Source: Takakia lepidozioides
Taxonomy: Eukaryota; Streptophyta; Takakiopsida; Takakiales; Takakiaceae
DNA length: 64,000 nucleotides
Assembly: GCA_030704615.1 (NCBI GenBank)
Contig: CM060733.1
Location: forward strand, 49,166,001-49,230,000
Direction: 5' to 3'
In this document: positions 24,319-36,700 of the stretch, one piece after another
How positions within the stretch are numbered: position 1 is the stretch's first letter
Layout of the letters: each line of letters opens with the position of its first letter
Position numbers and translations under genes: made by a program
The notes under the pieces: generated by a model
Database searches by the model: none
Told to the model about the DNA's origin: nothing
What the model saw: the letters and a program-made list of their open reading frames with translations, nothing else

Positions 24319-27300
24319 CTAGCCATATTGTGCCGGTCGCTCAGCAGATCCTCGCTTTGAGCCATCCCTGCTAACATTGGGTGATCGTTCTAGTGTTTGC
24401 ACAAACTTGCGAAGATGTCTAATGTATTCGGGGTATAGCTCCAGGTTGCAGTGCCCGCCACCCTTCAGCCACAACGGCTCATACTTCTCCTTGGACAAGT
24501 CGTACAACTGCTTGCCATGCGACCAATCAACCACTTCATCTGAGGTTCCCTGAACAAAAACAATATCCAAAATTAAACAAAAGAGAGGCTTTTACACAGG
24601 GTTGGATAGGATAATTGCAGCAGAATACACATGGGCAGAAGCAACCATTAGCCTCTGAATGGGCAAGACATGACACTTTAACCATGACAGCTAAAATGAT
24701 GCAGCGCCCAGCTTAGCCAATTCAGTCCAACATCTCAGATGTACCTATGGTTGAATAAACAACATCAACAGAGATCCCCATGACATCCTGTAACCAAAAG
24801 CCCAACTTCTAGTGGCTAAGGTCATCATCCACCTCCGGCCTTGGGGCCTCCCTTTTCCTTCAACCCTTCAAGAAGGAAAATCCATTCAACTGCTCAAATA
24901 CAAAGTTATGAAACAGGACATTTAAGTGCATGGGACAGAACCACTCTGATACTTTCACACTCGTCAAGATTATGTCGTGCATCAACCACATACCAGGACT
25001 ACTCCACAATTGAAGGCCTCCATGAAAACAATGGGACTGAAGGAATCCATGTAATTTACGGTATGCTGGGCTGGTTCTGATCACCCACCATCACCAGATG
25101 CATTACAAGTAGACACTAAATCTTTGGCTAATGGAGCCCAGCTATGCGAAGTACATGTTGTTCAGCAGTTCCATGCACCATACATGAATTACAACAGCTG
25201 TTGACTATGAAACTGACCAAGAGCGGTTTGAAAAGGCACGAGAGCCAGGCACTCACATGCATGACAAGGACAGGGCAGCTCACTAATCCAATCTTGTCAA
25301 TATTCTGCACATCCTCAGGAGCACACTTTGCTGTTAGATTGCCACAGATATATCCCAACTTTAATTAGAAAAACGAAATACTCAGCAGCACCTTCCAGTT
25401 AAATTTGCAGCACCAATGTGGTGGGTGGGTAGACAGAGATACTTAGAAAAGCAAAAGTCCTTCAAAACGAATGCAGGACACTGGACTTGATATTCACAGA
25501 CAGCTTCATCCAATTCCTGATCCCCAGCAATGAGTAGTACTGATCAAACAGACCTTATAGATGTCAAACCAGTATGTCCGCTTCACCGGATACATCACTC
25601 GTAAGCCTGAGAGGATAGGGCTGTGAAGCACCACACCACGCAGGTGCCGTAGCCGAGCTGCCAAATCCAAGGTGGGACCACTGCCCACCGATTGCCCATA
25701 AAGCACTATATCGTGCTGCTGCGCTCCATAGTCACGCTCTAAACACTCGTAAGCCGCTTCTATATCTGCATATGTGTTGGGTTCACTTGGCTGCTAACAC
25801 ATGCACACAACCATTCGCACAGCTTAAAAAACGTTCCACGGAGCTGTCACAAGTATCTCTGTCAGGTTGTAAGTAGCAACACGAAATCCAAGCAGTAGTC
25901 AAACACAATTCTACTCTACCGATACGTACAATTCCCAGGATGTTATTGCCAGATTGACATGGCAACAATGTCTCTTTCATGTCAATATCAAACAATTCAT
26001 GAAGGCTCGCAAGGCAAGCAAGTACAGATGGAGGTTTTCACTGAACAACAGAGGTTGTCCAGTCGAGTTCCAACAGCAACTGATGAAGCACACAGTTTCA
26101 CAACAATGCAACCTAATTGAGCTCAAAGCTTCACCAAGAACATCCAGTAAGGCTAACACCTGACGATGAAGGCAGTAAGAGGTTTTACAAGAGTAAAAGG
26201 AAAGTGAAGGAAGTCTGACATCCAGTGAATTTATAGAGCCTATACGCACAACCCAAAAGGGGCCGGTGGACGGTTGTAGACCTAAGCCCAGGGTCACTGA
26301 GGAGCGGAAAGATACAAAGTACTCAGCATGGCTCAGCATGTAATCTTAATGCCAAGGTTTCTCACTAGTAGAACGACTTTCAAAGACTTTGGTGATATAC
26401 AGGGGAGTACTAAATGTCATAACCATACACCACCTTGTTGCACACAAAGCAGTTCTATATTCCACGCAATGTAAAATTCATCACAAGGTCCAATGACTGG
26501 TTTCACTGGAACAGCATCCCAGCAAACACAACTGGAAAAGTACTGATTGCTGTATATGGAAAGGGAGACCAACCTTTCCAGTTGATGCTCCGTAGCCTGA
26601 GTAGTCGTACCTACAAAATCCAAAACCACCATTTGACATAAAGAAAGCTCCCATTTCCTTACTATGCTCTTTTTCCATGTGTGTACCCCTTCTGAGGTCA
26701 AACTGGTACCCATGAGAGAGCCCATCCCCAAGAAGTATTGTGAGTCAAAGCACATGCGCTTTGTCTTAAGCCTGTATACAAACCAGCCTTTACAACACTG
26801 CTATCCAACTGACAGCCCGCAGCCATGCCTGAGCATTCTGCGCCAGCTACAGCCCCTAGGTCAAAAATGCAATTGCCCCTTGAAGAATTTCCTTCCACTG
26901 CCCTTATTGCACCTACTGAAATCGCCTGACATGGCTAGGGACCCTTACTCTGTCGATCCCTACTCAGTCCAATAATTCACCGTTGCAGGAGATGGCTTCA
27001 TGCACGATTTATTCATGTTGGTATATTTAGAGGTCTTCCAAGTCTATCAAACAAGAACCATCCGTTGTATTTCTGCTGCTTACCTCATCTATACCCCTCC
27101 CCACTCTTGAATTTCTCCTCAGCTGCAAGAACGCCAAGCACTAATGGGTTTTCCTCAGAATGGCGTGCCAGGTTCACAGCCTGATTCCATTTTTTCTGGT
27201 CGCTTTTACCCTCAAGGCATGGAGCCGGGAAACAATTTTTCAAAAGGCATCACAAGCCCTTTACCCTCCCTCCCTCCTCTTTCCTTCTCACAGGAAAACC

Positions 27301-27667
27301 AGGAATCAAGATTGCTAGTAAGATACACAAAAGAAAATTATGTAAGCAGAGAAACAAATACAGACCCGAGCACATTGACGCGCAGATGGACGCTGAGCTC
27401 CACAAACAGTTCATGCATTTGACCGAGGTCGGCAGCGTTGCCATGTGAGTAGAGGAGAGTTAGATTCGCGGAGGGATGGCGCACATAGAGCGCCACTATA
27501 TCTTGTCCTCGTTTAGTGTGCAGCTTCATAACATCCACATGGTCGTGGGCTATCACATCTGACATTCGGAGCTTTCCCGTCACCTCGTCGACGATCACTC
27601 GATACGATGGCGGCGTGGGGGGGAAGAAGGCAAACCTTGCTGCTACTGATGATGTCACTGCTCCCAT
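24319..27667 (-). CDS. Alpha/beta hydrolase, ABHD17-like
   Basis: Five exons give a continuous 284-residue protein: 27667-27366, 26610-26574, 25790-25554, 25304-25257 and 24549-24319, all with GT/AG borders and consistent phase. The start [17 protein letters not shown] is the typical plant N-terminus; an upstream GTG-started extension was rejected. The core has [12 protein letters not shown] (oxyanion region), [12 protein letters not shown], the nucleophile elbow GQSVGSG, Asp in GTSDEVVD and His in GGGHCNLE, so the Ser-Asp-His triad is complete. Animal ABHD17 enzymes remove palmitate from membrane proteins; plant substrates are mostly undefined. Gly2 with Ser6 fits an N-myristoylation signal, suggesting membrane attachment (inference). 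The length matches the family and nothing is broken. The 5' side is GA/CT-rich (27805-27835). Confidence 0.95.
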
Positions 27668-28712
27668 CTCCCCTGCCCGTTGTGTCCCTTCCCCTTCGGC
27701 AAGGGAATCCACAAAAGAACTTTCCCAATTCCCTTCCTCAAACCATCACATCAACCCTAATCTCCTGTTGTGTTTCGCAATTTCGCACCATTCTCTCCAC
27801 CTTTCCCTCTCTCTCTCTCTCTCTTTCCCCCTCTCGCACATACAATTGCACCTTGCACGTCACAAAAACCCTAAAAGAAATTGATCAAAGCGTGGAGTTA
27901 GCAACTCTTCCTTCTCTCATACTCTCCCAGATGCATAGCTTTACTAGCTCACAAACCCATCTTCTTCTTTCCCTCCCGATCTTCTCTCTCTCTCATAACG
28001 CCCTCCCCCTCTTCACCGTCCAAACGTGATCCCTCTCTTCACGCAACGGATTCAAAAAATCCTGTACACCAATGCGAAGAGGGGGCAGGTGCGCGACACC
28101 CGCTTTCCTCATACATGTGCTTCTTCGTACATGCATCCATACATGCCCACATCCATGCCTCATCGTTCATCCCCTCCCTATCTCACTCTGCCGAGATCTC
28201 TCTGCAGTGAGAAATCTCACATGCAACATTTGCTTCTGTAGACAAGATTTGTCTGAAGTGGGGTGCCTTTGGAACCGACACATTCTGAAACGTATTGTTT
28301 CTGGGACCCACCTCCTCAATTGGTGTGTACACTACTGTATGTCTGTGATTGCTTCTCTATTCTCGGCTGCACTTCCTGTCTCAATTGTGGGTTTGCTCTC
28401 ATTTTGGGTTCTTCTCTGTGCATATGCGAAGGGAGTGATGGAAGATCTCCTTAGTTGAAAGGGAGTGATTGCAATCCCTTTTACCATTCACAAATGCTCT
28501 GGACTTCAGGTCAGTGTTCTTCTGAACTTCGCAGGTGGTGCGATGGGAAGTGTGGATGTGGAAGGATGCCGATAGAGTGCGCTGCTTGGCGATTGGGGCG
28601 TTGGCTCTTTCTGTGAGAAATATACGCCCGAATTCGTCATGGGGTTTAGGCTTGAAAGACAGGAATCTATGATACAGACATTGCAGATGAGGTGACATGG
28701 ATTTAGACAAGG
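27668..28712. promoter_or_regulatory. Shared upstream region between ABHD17-like (-) and PPR (+) genes
   Basis: The two genes diverge from this roughly 1-kb interval. A CT microsatellite-like tract (about 27800-27835, GA on the minus strand) lies in the hydrolase leader, and other CT-rich stretches are at 27960-28000. No separate gene is supported. Confidence 0.45.
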
Positions 28713-30977
28713 ATGATGTTTATAAGCCTGGAGTTTCCAGCAAGATATCTGACCCACCAGCAGCTGCACAGACGGGGTGAATTGCTCGGGGTGACGTTTT
28801 CGTGCACCTACCATAAGTGCAGAAACGAGTGCCTTTGGATCGAGGGTGGGTTCAACCCTTCTTGGGTGAAAGCAGAGCTAGCCGCCATGGTACAAAGTCG
28901 AACACAATGCGGTGATGTGAGAACGCTACATATGGCAGGACGACGGAAAGAGGCCTTTCACATGTTGGACCAACAAGGCAGTTCTGCAGACTCGGATACT
29001 TATGTTTCTCTCTTGCAGGAGTGCATCAACATGCAAAACCTAGCAAAGGGAAAACATGTGCACGCCCACATCATCCGGAGTGGATTCAAACCGGACATCT
29101 TTCTATTCAACACCCTTGTCAACATGTATGCCAAATGCAGGAGCGTAGTGGATGCACGCCAAGTTTTTGACCGAATGCCTGAACGAGATATGTATACATG
29201 GAATACAATGATAGCAGGATATGCCAATCATGGCTGTGGTAGGGAGGCCTTAGACATTTATAAGCAAATGATGAGTGAAGGGGTGATGCCCAACAAGGTT
29301 ACTTTCATTTGCGTTCTCAAGTCATGTGCCAGTCTGGCAGCCTTGCAGAAGGGCAGAGTGGTCCATGCTGACATAATCAAAGCTGGAATTGCTGCAGATG
29401 TAGTTCTCGAGACCGCCCTTGCTGATATGTATGCCAAGTGTGGGCGCATGAAGGATGCACGGCAAGTGTTTGACAGTATGGCACAACGAAATGTGGTCTC
29501 ATGGAATGCAATGATTGCGGGTTATTCTCAGCATGGGCGTTGTAGGGAGGCTTTGGAGATGTATGAGCAGATGATACAGGAAGGTGTGACACCTGATGGG
29601 GTCACCTTTGTCTGCGTGCTCAAGGCATGTGCCAGTTTGGCAGCCCTGGGAAAAGGCATAGAGGTGCACTCTGCCATCACCAGAGCTGGAATTGCGAAAA
29701 ATATCATTTTGGAGACAGCCCTTGTCAACATGTATGCCAAATGTGGGAACATGAGAGCTGCACGCCAAGTGTTCAGCAATATGGCTCACCGGAATGTTGT
29801 GTCATGGAGTGCAATGATCACAGGGTATGGTCAGGACGGGCGTGGTAGGGAGGCGTTCGAGATGTATGAGCAAATGAAAAAGGAAGAAGTGACAGCTGAC
29901 AGGGTCACATACATTTGCATTCTCAATGCCTGTGCCAGCGTGGAAGCCTTGGAACAGGGCAGAGTGGTCCATGCTGACATAGTCAAAGCTGGAATTGTTC
30001 CAGATATCGCACTGGAGAATACTCTTGTCCACATGTACGCCAAATGTGGTAGTATAAATGAGGCGCGTCAAGTGTTTGAGAATATGGCTGATCGAGATGT
30101 GGTATCATGGAATGTGATTATAGCAGGATATAGTGAGCATGGGTGCGGTAGGGAGGCACTACAACTACTTGAACAAATGCAAGAGGAAGGCTTGAAGCCT
30201 GATGTGGTCTCATGGAGCGCAATGATCACAGGATTCACCCAACATGGGTGTTGTAGGGAGGCTTTGGACATATATGAGTGTATGATACAGGAAAGGGTGG
30301 CACCTGACAAGGTCGCTTTTACGTGTGTTCTAAATGCATGTGCCAGCCTAGCAGCCCTGGACAAGGGGAAAGATGTCCATGCTGACATTATCAAAGCTGG
30401 AGTTGCGCATGATATTGTTCTAGAGACTGCCCTTGTCAACCTGTATTGCAAATGCGGGGACATGAAGGATGCACAACAAGTTTTCGACAGCATGCCTCAA
30501 CGAGATGTTTTCTCATGGAGTACGATGATCGCTGGGTACAGTCACCAAGGGTGTGGCAGGGAGGCGCTCGAACTTTTTGAACAAATGAAACAGGAAGGCT
30601 TGAAGCCAGATGGTGTCACCTTGATGTGTGTCCTCTCTGCATGCAGCCATATGGGCCTGGTGGATGAAGGCGCTCACTACTTCGGTTCCATGAGTGGAGA
30701 TCATGGCGTCACTCCGACGGTGGAACATTTTGGATGCATGGTGGACCTTCTTGGACGCTCCGGCCAATTGGATAAGGCAGAGGACTTAATTAACAAAATG
30801 CCAATTGAACCAGATGCTGGTGTTTGGGGGGCATTGCTTGGTTCCTGCAGAACTCATGGTAATGTAGAGATTGCAGAACGCACGGCAAAATGCCTATTAA
30901 AGTCGGACATTGGTCATGGCAGCCACCCAGTTCTTCCACTCTGTGGTAAAGATGAAAGGCCTACGCAATCATTGTAA
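28713..30977 (+). CDS. PLS-class PPR protein lacking its DYW end
   Basis: An uninterrupted 754-codon frame holds a long series of PLS pentatricopeptide repeats from about residue 90 (typical MYAKCGSINEARQVF and RDVVSWNVIIAGY), then the E-type region GLVDEGAHYFGSM ... MVDLLGRSGQLDKAEDLI ... AERTAKCLLKSD. Full-length relatives continue with YVLLSNIYAAAGRWDD and end in a DYW editing domain. Here the frame diverges after SDIGHGS and stops. A DNA stretch reading VVKMKG in another frame suggests an internal deletion. It binds organelle RNA if expressed but has no deaminase domain of its own. Residues about 35-65 (CLWIEGGFNPSWVKAELAAM) match the separate exon at 11383-11610. No clear transit peptide is visible. 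Confidence 0.85.
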   Translation: MMFISLEFPARYLTHQQLHRRGELLGVTFSCTYHKCRNECLWIEGGFNPSWVKAELAAMVQSRTQCGDVRTLHMAGRRKEAFHMLDQQGSSADSDTYVSLLQECINMQNLAKGKHVHAHIIRSGFKPDIFLFNTLVNMYAKCRSVVDARQVFDRMPERDMYTWNTMIAGYANHGCGREALDIYKQMMSEGVMPNKVTFICVLKSCASLAALQKGRVVHADIIKAGIAADVVLETALADMYAKCGRMKDARQVFDSMAQRNVVSWNAMIAGYSQHGRCREALEMYEQMIQEGVTPDGVTFVCVLKACASLAALGKGIEVHSAITRAGIAKNIILETALVNMYAKCGNMRAARQVFSNMAHRNVVSWSAMITGYGQDGRGREAFEMYEQMKKEEVTADRVTYICILNACASVEALEQGRVVHADIVKAGIVPDIALENTLVHMYAKCGSINEARQVFENMADRDVVSWNVIIAGYSEHGCGREALQLLEQMQEEGLKPDVVSWSAMITGFTQHGCCREALDIYECMIQERVAPDKVAFTCVLNACASLAALDKGKDVHADIIKAGVAHDIVLETALVNLYCKCGDMKDAQQVFDSMPQRDVFSWSTMIAGYSHQGCGREALELFEQMKQEGLKPDGVTLMCVLSACSHMGLVDEGAHYFGSMSGDHGVTPTVEHFGCMVDLLGRSGQLDKAEDLINKMPIEPDAGVWGALLGSCRTHGNVEIAERTAKCLLKSDIGHGSHPVLPLCGKDERPTQSL

Positions 30978-31575
30978 AGTGTTATGTACAGTCTTACCAG
31001 TCGACCTGATACCAATACTTATGGTGCTACCCAAGTCTGAGATATTGCAAGGCAGCCTAATCACTTTTGGAAGATATATTGTTGGGTGTATGGCCGCACC
31101 TCATCTCTATCTGCCATCTGTGCTAAAACATCTATGGAGCAGGGAAACCGTACACTTACTACATATGAACGGTGAGCTGGCTTGAAAGATCCACCATACT
31201 CCCTTGAACAGTCATTTACACTGGCTGTGTGAAAGTACGCCGGGGGTGTCTGGGACGACCCCAGCAAATGACTTCATCTGAATCAAGTGGGTGGGCTTCA
31301 CATTCGGTTTTGGATAACTGCTGGCCAACACAGCTGATGTGGTACAAGCCACCGCAAGTTGATAATATATCCACTTACTGGTAAGAAAGGAGGTTGCCGT
31401 GTCAACCGGAGGACTTCTTGAAGTTGTGGCTTGCCTGCCTAAGTACATGCTGGGCAATGGTAGGATCTCAACTTCATGGGCCCTTAGGTGATTGCTCAAG
31501 TCACATACCTCATAGACTTGTCAGTCTCATCTGAATTTGCTCAAGTCCTGGAATATAACTGTGAACCAATGACAA
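30978..31575. other. 3' flank of PPR gene, no gene
   Basis: Contains remnants of the lost E/E+ region directly after 30977 but no DYW motif. Nothing else is recognised. Confidence 0.45.
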
Positions 31576-32458
31576 CTAAGAATACCTAATTGTGAAGGTA
31601 TGATGGAAGACATTAATTTTATCCATCTCTCGCACATTCAGTTCATTGAAGACCTGTACATGAGAAACAATTCAGCCAAGGTTAGGACTAGGTACCTACT
31701 CCAGATAAAGTGGTAATTATGAAGGGTGCATAGCAGACAGCTCCTTTATCCTCCTTTTGTGCATTACCTTGTTGCCAGGAAGCTCAGTGAAACACATCCC
31801 AATTTTATCCTGCTAGACAGTCTAAGACTTTTCTTTTTTAGCTAAATGCTTCAGCAACTAACGGCAAGACAGGGAGCCTACTTTCAGTATTACCATGCCA
31901 AGCACCGCGCAACACCTCCCTATTGGAAGAGTCTCATCTCATGTGGATACTTCGTAAATTTTAGCTAAGCAAGTGCTATCAGGTCATACTCTGAGCACCT
32001 ACCCTCCACAGTCCTATAGTAGGAAACCCACCCAGTCCAACATCCTTACCCGAAAGGCCATGGCTTGCACTTAAGCAAAGAAAACTTTCCAAGGCTTTCC
32101 TTCCACTGCTACTAACCCCCTCTCTATTTGTACAAACTGGCAGAACAGTTAGAGTAGCCCACCTGGCAGAACACGAAGGCATTGAAGATCATAGTATTCA
32201 ACACCTCATCTGCATTTGAACCAATTAGATGCAAAACTTGCTTTCCCAAGTACTGCAAAATGCTAAGAACTGCCAACTGATTGACTTGACCAATAATATT
32301 TCGCCACATCACATCGCTAAATTTGAAGTTACCATTGTGCCCCACAGGTGGTCTATTCATCAGATGATAGGGAGGCTCGGTCGCCAATGCCAGCGCACCG
32401 AGTGTGTTTATTGTCGGATTCACCCAAAGCAGCTGGACAGCAGTGAGTGGTGCCTCCC
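31576..32458 (-). pseudogene. Relic of a plant P2B-type Ca2+-ATPase (ACA), C-terminal membrane exons
   Basis: Two minus-strand exon-like pieces remain. The first, 32458-32163 (acceptor AATTCAG, donor CAG/GTGGGC), reads EAPLTAVQLLWVNPTINTLG, ALALATEPP, then KFSDVMWRNIIGQ and LNTMIFNAFVFCQ. The second, from 31653 (acceptor TGTACAG), reads VFNELNVREMDKINVF and then loses similarity before a stop at 31576. These are the M6-M8 blocks of autoinhibited Ca2+-ATPases. The family normally reads VNMIMDTLGALA. Here the Ca2+-ligand Asp of M6 is Asn. The catalytic core (DKTGT region) and upstream membrane exons are absent from the neighbourhood, so this is most likely a gene fragment. Confidence 0.75.
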
Positions 32459-33744
32459 CTGAATTGCAAGCAACATAAGATACTTAGCTCCAGGCATAAT
32501 GAAAGTACTTATTACATGTAACTTGAGCTCCCAACCAATGCCCAATCCAACCTGTTAACACGGACATCCCTCCAAGCCTCAAGGTATTACAAACAGCAGA
32601 AAGACACTTGTGGGGCAAACGATGGTAATGTCAGAAAATCTCCATATCCCACTGCCTCCCAAGATCATTCCCCTAGTCCAAGGACAATCCAGAACTTCCA
32701 TTTTGATTCAAACTTTATGCTATGCTAACTGGCAGTCAAACTCCACCACTCTTCACACTCTTTTAAGAGAAAAATAAATTCTGAGGTATTGAAGAAGGAG
32801 GGTACATTGATAACATTCAGAAGCAAGTGACAATTATATGTCATGCATGATCTAGAGAAAGACAAACTAATAGAACTCAATCTTTTGGTGATGATACATA
32901 TTGTCTTGTAAGGGTTGCCTATCGCAGCCAGGAAAGCTCACTCTGCATCCAGATTGACTCTAGTAAGATCGAGCTCTGAATGTCGAGAATTAATTCTGAC
33001 ACTGGGATGATTGTCTTCCTTGCTGTCGCTTGATTCAAGCGCGTAAACCTACTCACGAGACAGTGCCTTGAGCATCCACGAGACTCTCGTTTGGTTCGAA
33101 AATAGAAGAGAAATGAAATGGTGCTTTATAACGTCCGCGGAAAGCTCCTAGAGAGAAAGATTCAGAGTATCCGTATGTCGTAACGTCATAACCATGCAGA
33201 ACTACGGTCTCCCTGACGTAATTAAGACACCAACACACTAAAACCTAACCTAGCAGGGCCTTACAAATTTGTAAGATACCTGCCACCCTACCTGCCACCC
33301 TAGCAGGGCCTTATTTGCAAGGTACCTCCAAAAACAGGAGGAAAGTTTTGCTCGGGAACGTACCTCCAAATACAAAGGAAAAATTATTAGGTCAGGTTTT
33401 TACGACGGAGGAGAAGATGCTAGATGCCATGTGATATATACATACATGTCTACATAGGTGAGTCTACATAGGTTTGTGGAAGTACATAGGATCCTTGACA
33501 GGATCATAAAGCACTGCGCACTGCCAGATTCTTTTTTTGCAAGTGCTAATTTATGATCGAGGAATGCCCTCCACTCGGGGCCTTCCCCTATACATTACAC
33601 TGTATGGTCGGTCTTGTTCGATCAACGCATTGCTCCAACAGACGAGTGTCTCTCATTGTTCTCTCAGTAAAGTTGTGTGTGGTAGACTTGATAGAAGTTA
33701 TATACCAAAGTCTGCAAGGAGAGTCATCAGTTGGTGGGAGGACC
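32459..33744. other. Intergenic with a short direct repeat
   Basis: No other Ca2+-ATPase exon was found. Bases 33250-33320 repeat TAGCAGGGCCTTA and CTACCTGCCACCC. The last 200 bases before 33745 are the probable promoter/leader of the UbiA-type gene. Confidence 0.4.
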
Positions 33745-36700
33745 ATGGCTGCTATGATCAGTTGCAGTGGTACTGGGTTGAAGTTAGGGGACTCTGCAAC
33801 TAGGGTTCTATTGCCCCGGGACGACCATAGCCTTCAGAAACAACAACACACCAGATTGGGACCGGTTTACTTCGCGAAGCGCACTTGCCGATCTCACGTA
33901 AGAAACTAACACCATACAAATTGATCATACAAATTTGTATATAATTGATTTCGAGTGATATATCGGTACCGTGCTAGGTCGAAGGTCAGTAGTGAGTAAC
34001 CATTATATCTGATGGATCCTATCGTAGGAAATGCTTGTTGACGTTACAAAGACAAGTACTGCAAATGTACTGCAAATTTTGTTTATCAATACTGAAACTC
34101 GTAATGCTGTTTGCCCGCGAAACAGCTACTTGCAAATTCATCTGTTTGTAAGAGAGGCCTTGGTGCAGTACCAGGAGACCCTTACTCACTTGACCACAAC
34201 CAACCCAAGAGGCATATCGTTTGCCACCTTAATGTTCTTCTGGTCATGTTCTGCGTTAAACAGGTCAATAAAGATATCTGCTACACAAGATTAACTAGAA
34301 GATTTTCCTTAGGTCTAACATTTGAACTGGATTCTCAGTTCCCTTATAATCTAGGTAACATGCGGTGTCTTTTGACCATCGAATTGGGATCGTTAAGTAC
34401 GCAGCTGTGAATTTATTGGCCAATTCCACTAATGAATTTGTGATATATTTTAAGCTTCTCAGTACAGTCTCTGATCTCTAGAACACGTGACACAGATGTT
34501 GAGAGCGATGTCCAGAGTCTGCCATTGACTATCTTGTTGTTCGGATTTCGCCCGTCCTTTCATTGCAAACGAGATCACTTCCTTCTTTATAATTAGTCTA
34601 CTTGGGGACACATACGACACAGCCTAATATGACATAGCCACAACGGACTGGGGTGGCTTATAAATCTAGCAGTTCTTCACTCAATAATGAACTGTGGACT
34701 CCTCTCAAACGATATTGCTACTGGAGCAGCCATAATACAAAATGAACTGAGAGGAATAGTATATCAGGCCGAGATCAAGACAAGACGGCTGTCATTTGAA
34801 GTCGAGGACTGCAATACATGCTCTCACCAAGTCACTGGAAATCCCAAAAATATGTAACATAATTATGTATCATGTGTTTTCACTCTCATTGCTCCATGGT
34901 ATATGGCAAAAATCTCAAGCGTGTCTCAAGACTTCAGGACTCTGATCACCCGCTTAACATACCGCTTGATCACCTCCTCGGGTTGACCTTGCGTCAGCCG
35001 GTTTTAGTCGCTTACAACACTTCCTTACACGTGCATTACTTTACTATGAATTCAGGATTGGAAAACTTTCTTCTTTCCCCCCAAACATGGGACAGCTCTA
35101 AGGGATTCAGAGCAAGTGGGATTGACGGAATGCTTGTGTGTGTATTGTAGAAACGGACTTGTCAAATGACGATCCGAGCAGGTCTGATCAATGACGATTC
35201 TGTTGAGATGCGCTCTATGAATCCTATACTGCTGCCTGGCGAGGGAGGTGATCCCTTACCATCTGCACGGAAGAAATTACTCAGGGAGGTAAGCACAGGA
35301 GGCGCCGTCGGGCCGATAGTGGACGAGGACCACCCCATAGCAGCTATGGCCAAGCTTGTACAAAAGGAGATGAAGATAATCTACTTGGCATCATGCAATG
35401 ACATACCTTCTACGATTATTCCCTTTTGGTTTGTTGGCATCAACATGCTAGCAATGCAACCCCACATGCAGGGGTAAGTCCACAATCTCAAGGGCAAGAC
35501 TTTTGGTCCTCGATTAGGTTTTGAAAGCACATTGCGTCTGTTTACTTAAGAGACTTAGTGAACGTGATCTACAATTACAAAGGTGTCCTTAGTGTAACTA
35601 CGGGATACGTCTTAGTTTGTATCTTAATGTATACGTACCTTGGAGGTAATATCTGCAGCTGGAGCTCATCGCGCCTTGCAGATGTCACGGAAGCTGGTGC
35701 CTACAATATAGAAGTATAAGGGAACTGTACAAGCATACTGGGAAGTACTGCACCATAATTCGGACATAAATCCTGTGTTACTTGGTGATCATATTTATGA
35801 AGTGGGGTACGTACTCCGGAAACTTCATAGCGTATAGTGATAGTCCTGACAGCTGCAAGTGCATCTAGTGATGATGATCTCGACCACGGAAGGGCCCATA
35901 TTTCTCCATCCGGCACTAAAAGGTAGTGAGACTAATCCTAGGCTTTTGATTGCACCCTTGGTAACATCATCCTCTCACATAATGCTTTCTTTGTATGCAG
36001 ATTAGATCAACAATTTTGGATTCATGCTGCAGAAACGTTTGGTAAGGAAGTTCTGTATTCGTGGCTGTACCTCTACACCTTCAATCTCGCCAATCAATAC
36101 GTTGGTGGACCGGATGACCTGATCGACAAGCCATGGCGTCCCGTCGCTTCGGGTTTAGTTTCTCGGGAAGGGTGTCTCAGTCGCTACATCTTGATCAACT
36201 TACTCTTCAGCTTTGTAGGCTGGCGTGTATGATATAAGAATTCTGTTCAAATAGATATTATTTGGAGAGAAGGTTTCTATGCGAATCTCCTTACTAGCAT
36301 ATAGGGAGATCCTGAAGTCGTCTCAAGTAATCGGAAAAGCTCGCTGATATCTCTAGTGAAGCCAGATCAGTTTTAAATAGTTTAAGCCTTCACACTAACT
36401 AGATTATAAAGGCAATTTATTGTTTCCTCAACTGAGTAAGTGTCTAGGCAGTATAGTAGCATCTTTTAATTTTAGGAGTGCCTACATGATCTAGATTTTT
36501 TTCCAATGAATGAAGACTCTAACCGCTAAAGATATACTGAGTCTGCAAGGTGTGTCAAAGTGTCCTGAGATATCATCTGGTAATGGATTTTCTACTATGT
36601 ACTGAATGTTCAAACTTCAGCTGTTTCAGCGGTCGTGACAGTAACAACCCGGGTTGCGGTCTCGTGCTTGCGGCAGATGGGAGTGCTGCACTGGACATTG

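Noticed and set aside
27513-27728. Upstream-extended start for the ABHD17-like protein
   Set aside because: The extension begins at GTG; the ATG at 27667 gives the conserved family N-terminus [17 protein letters not shown].
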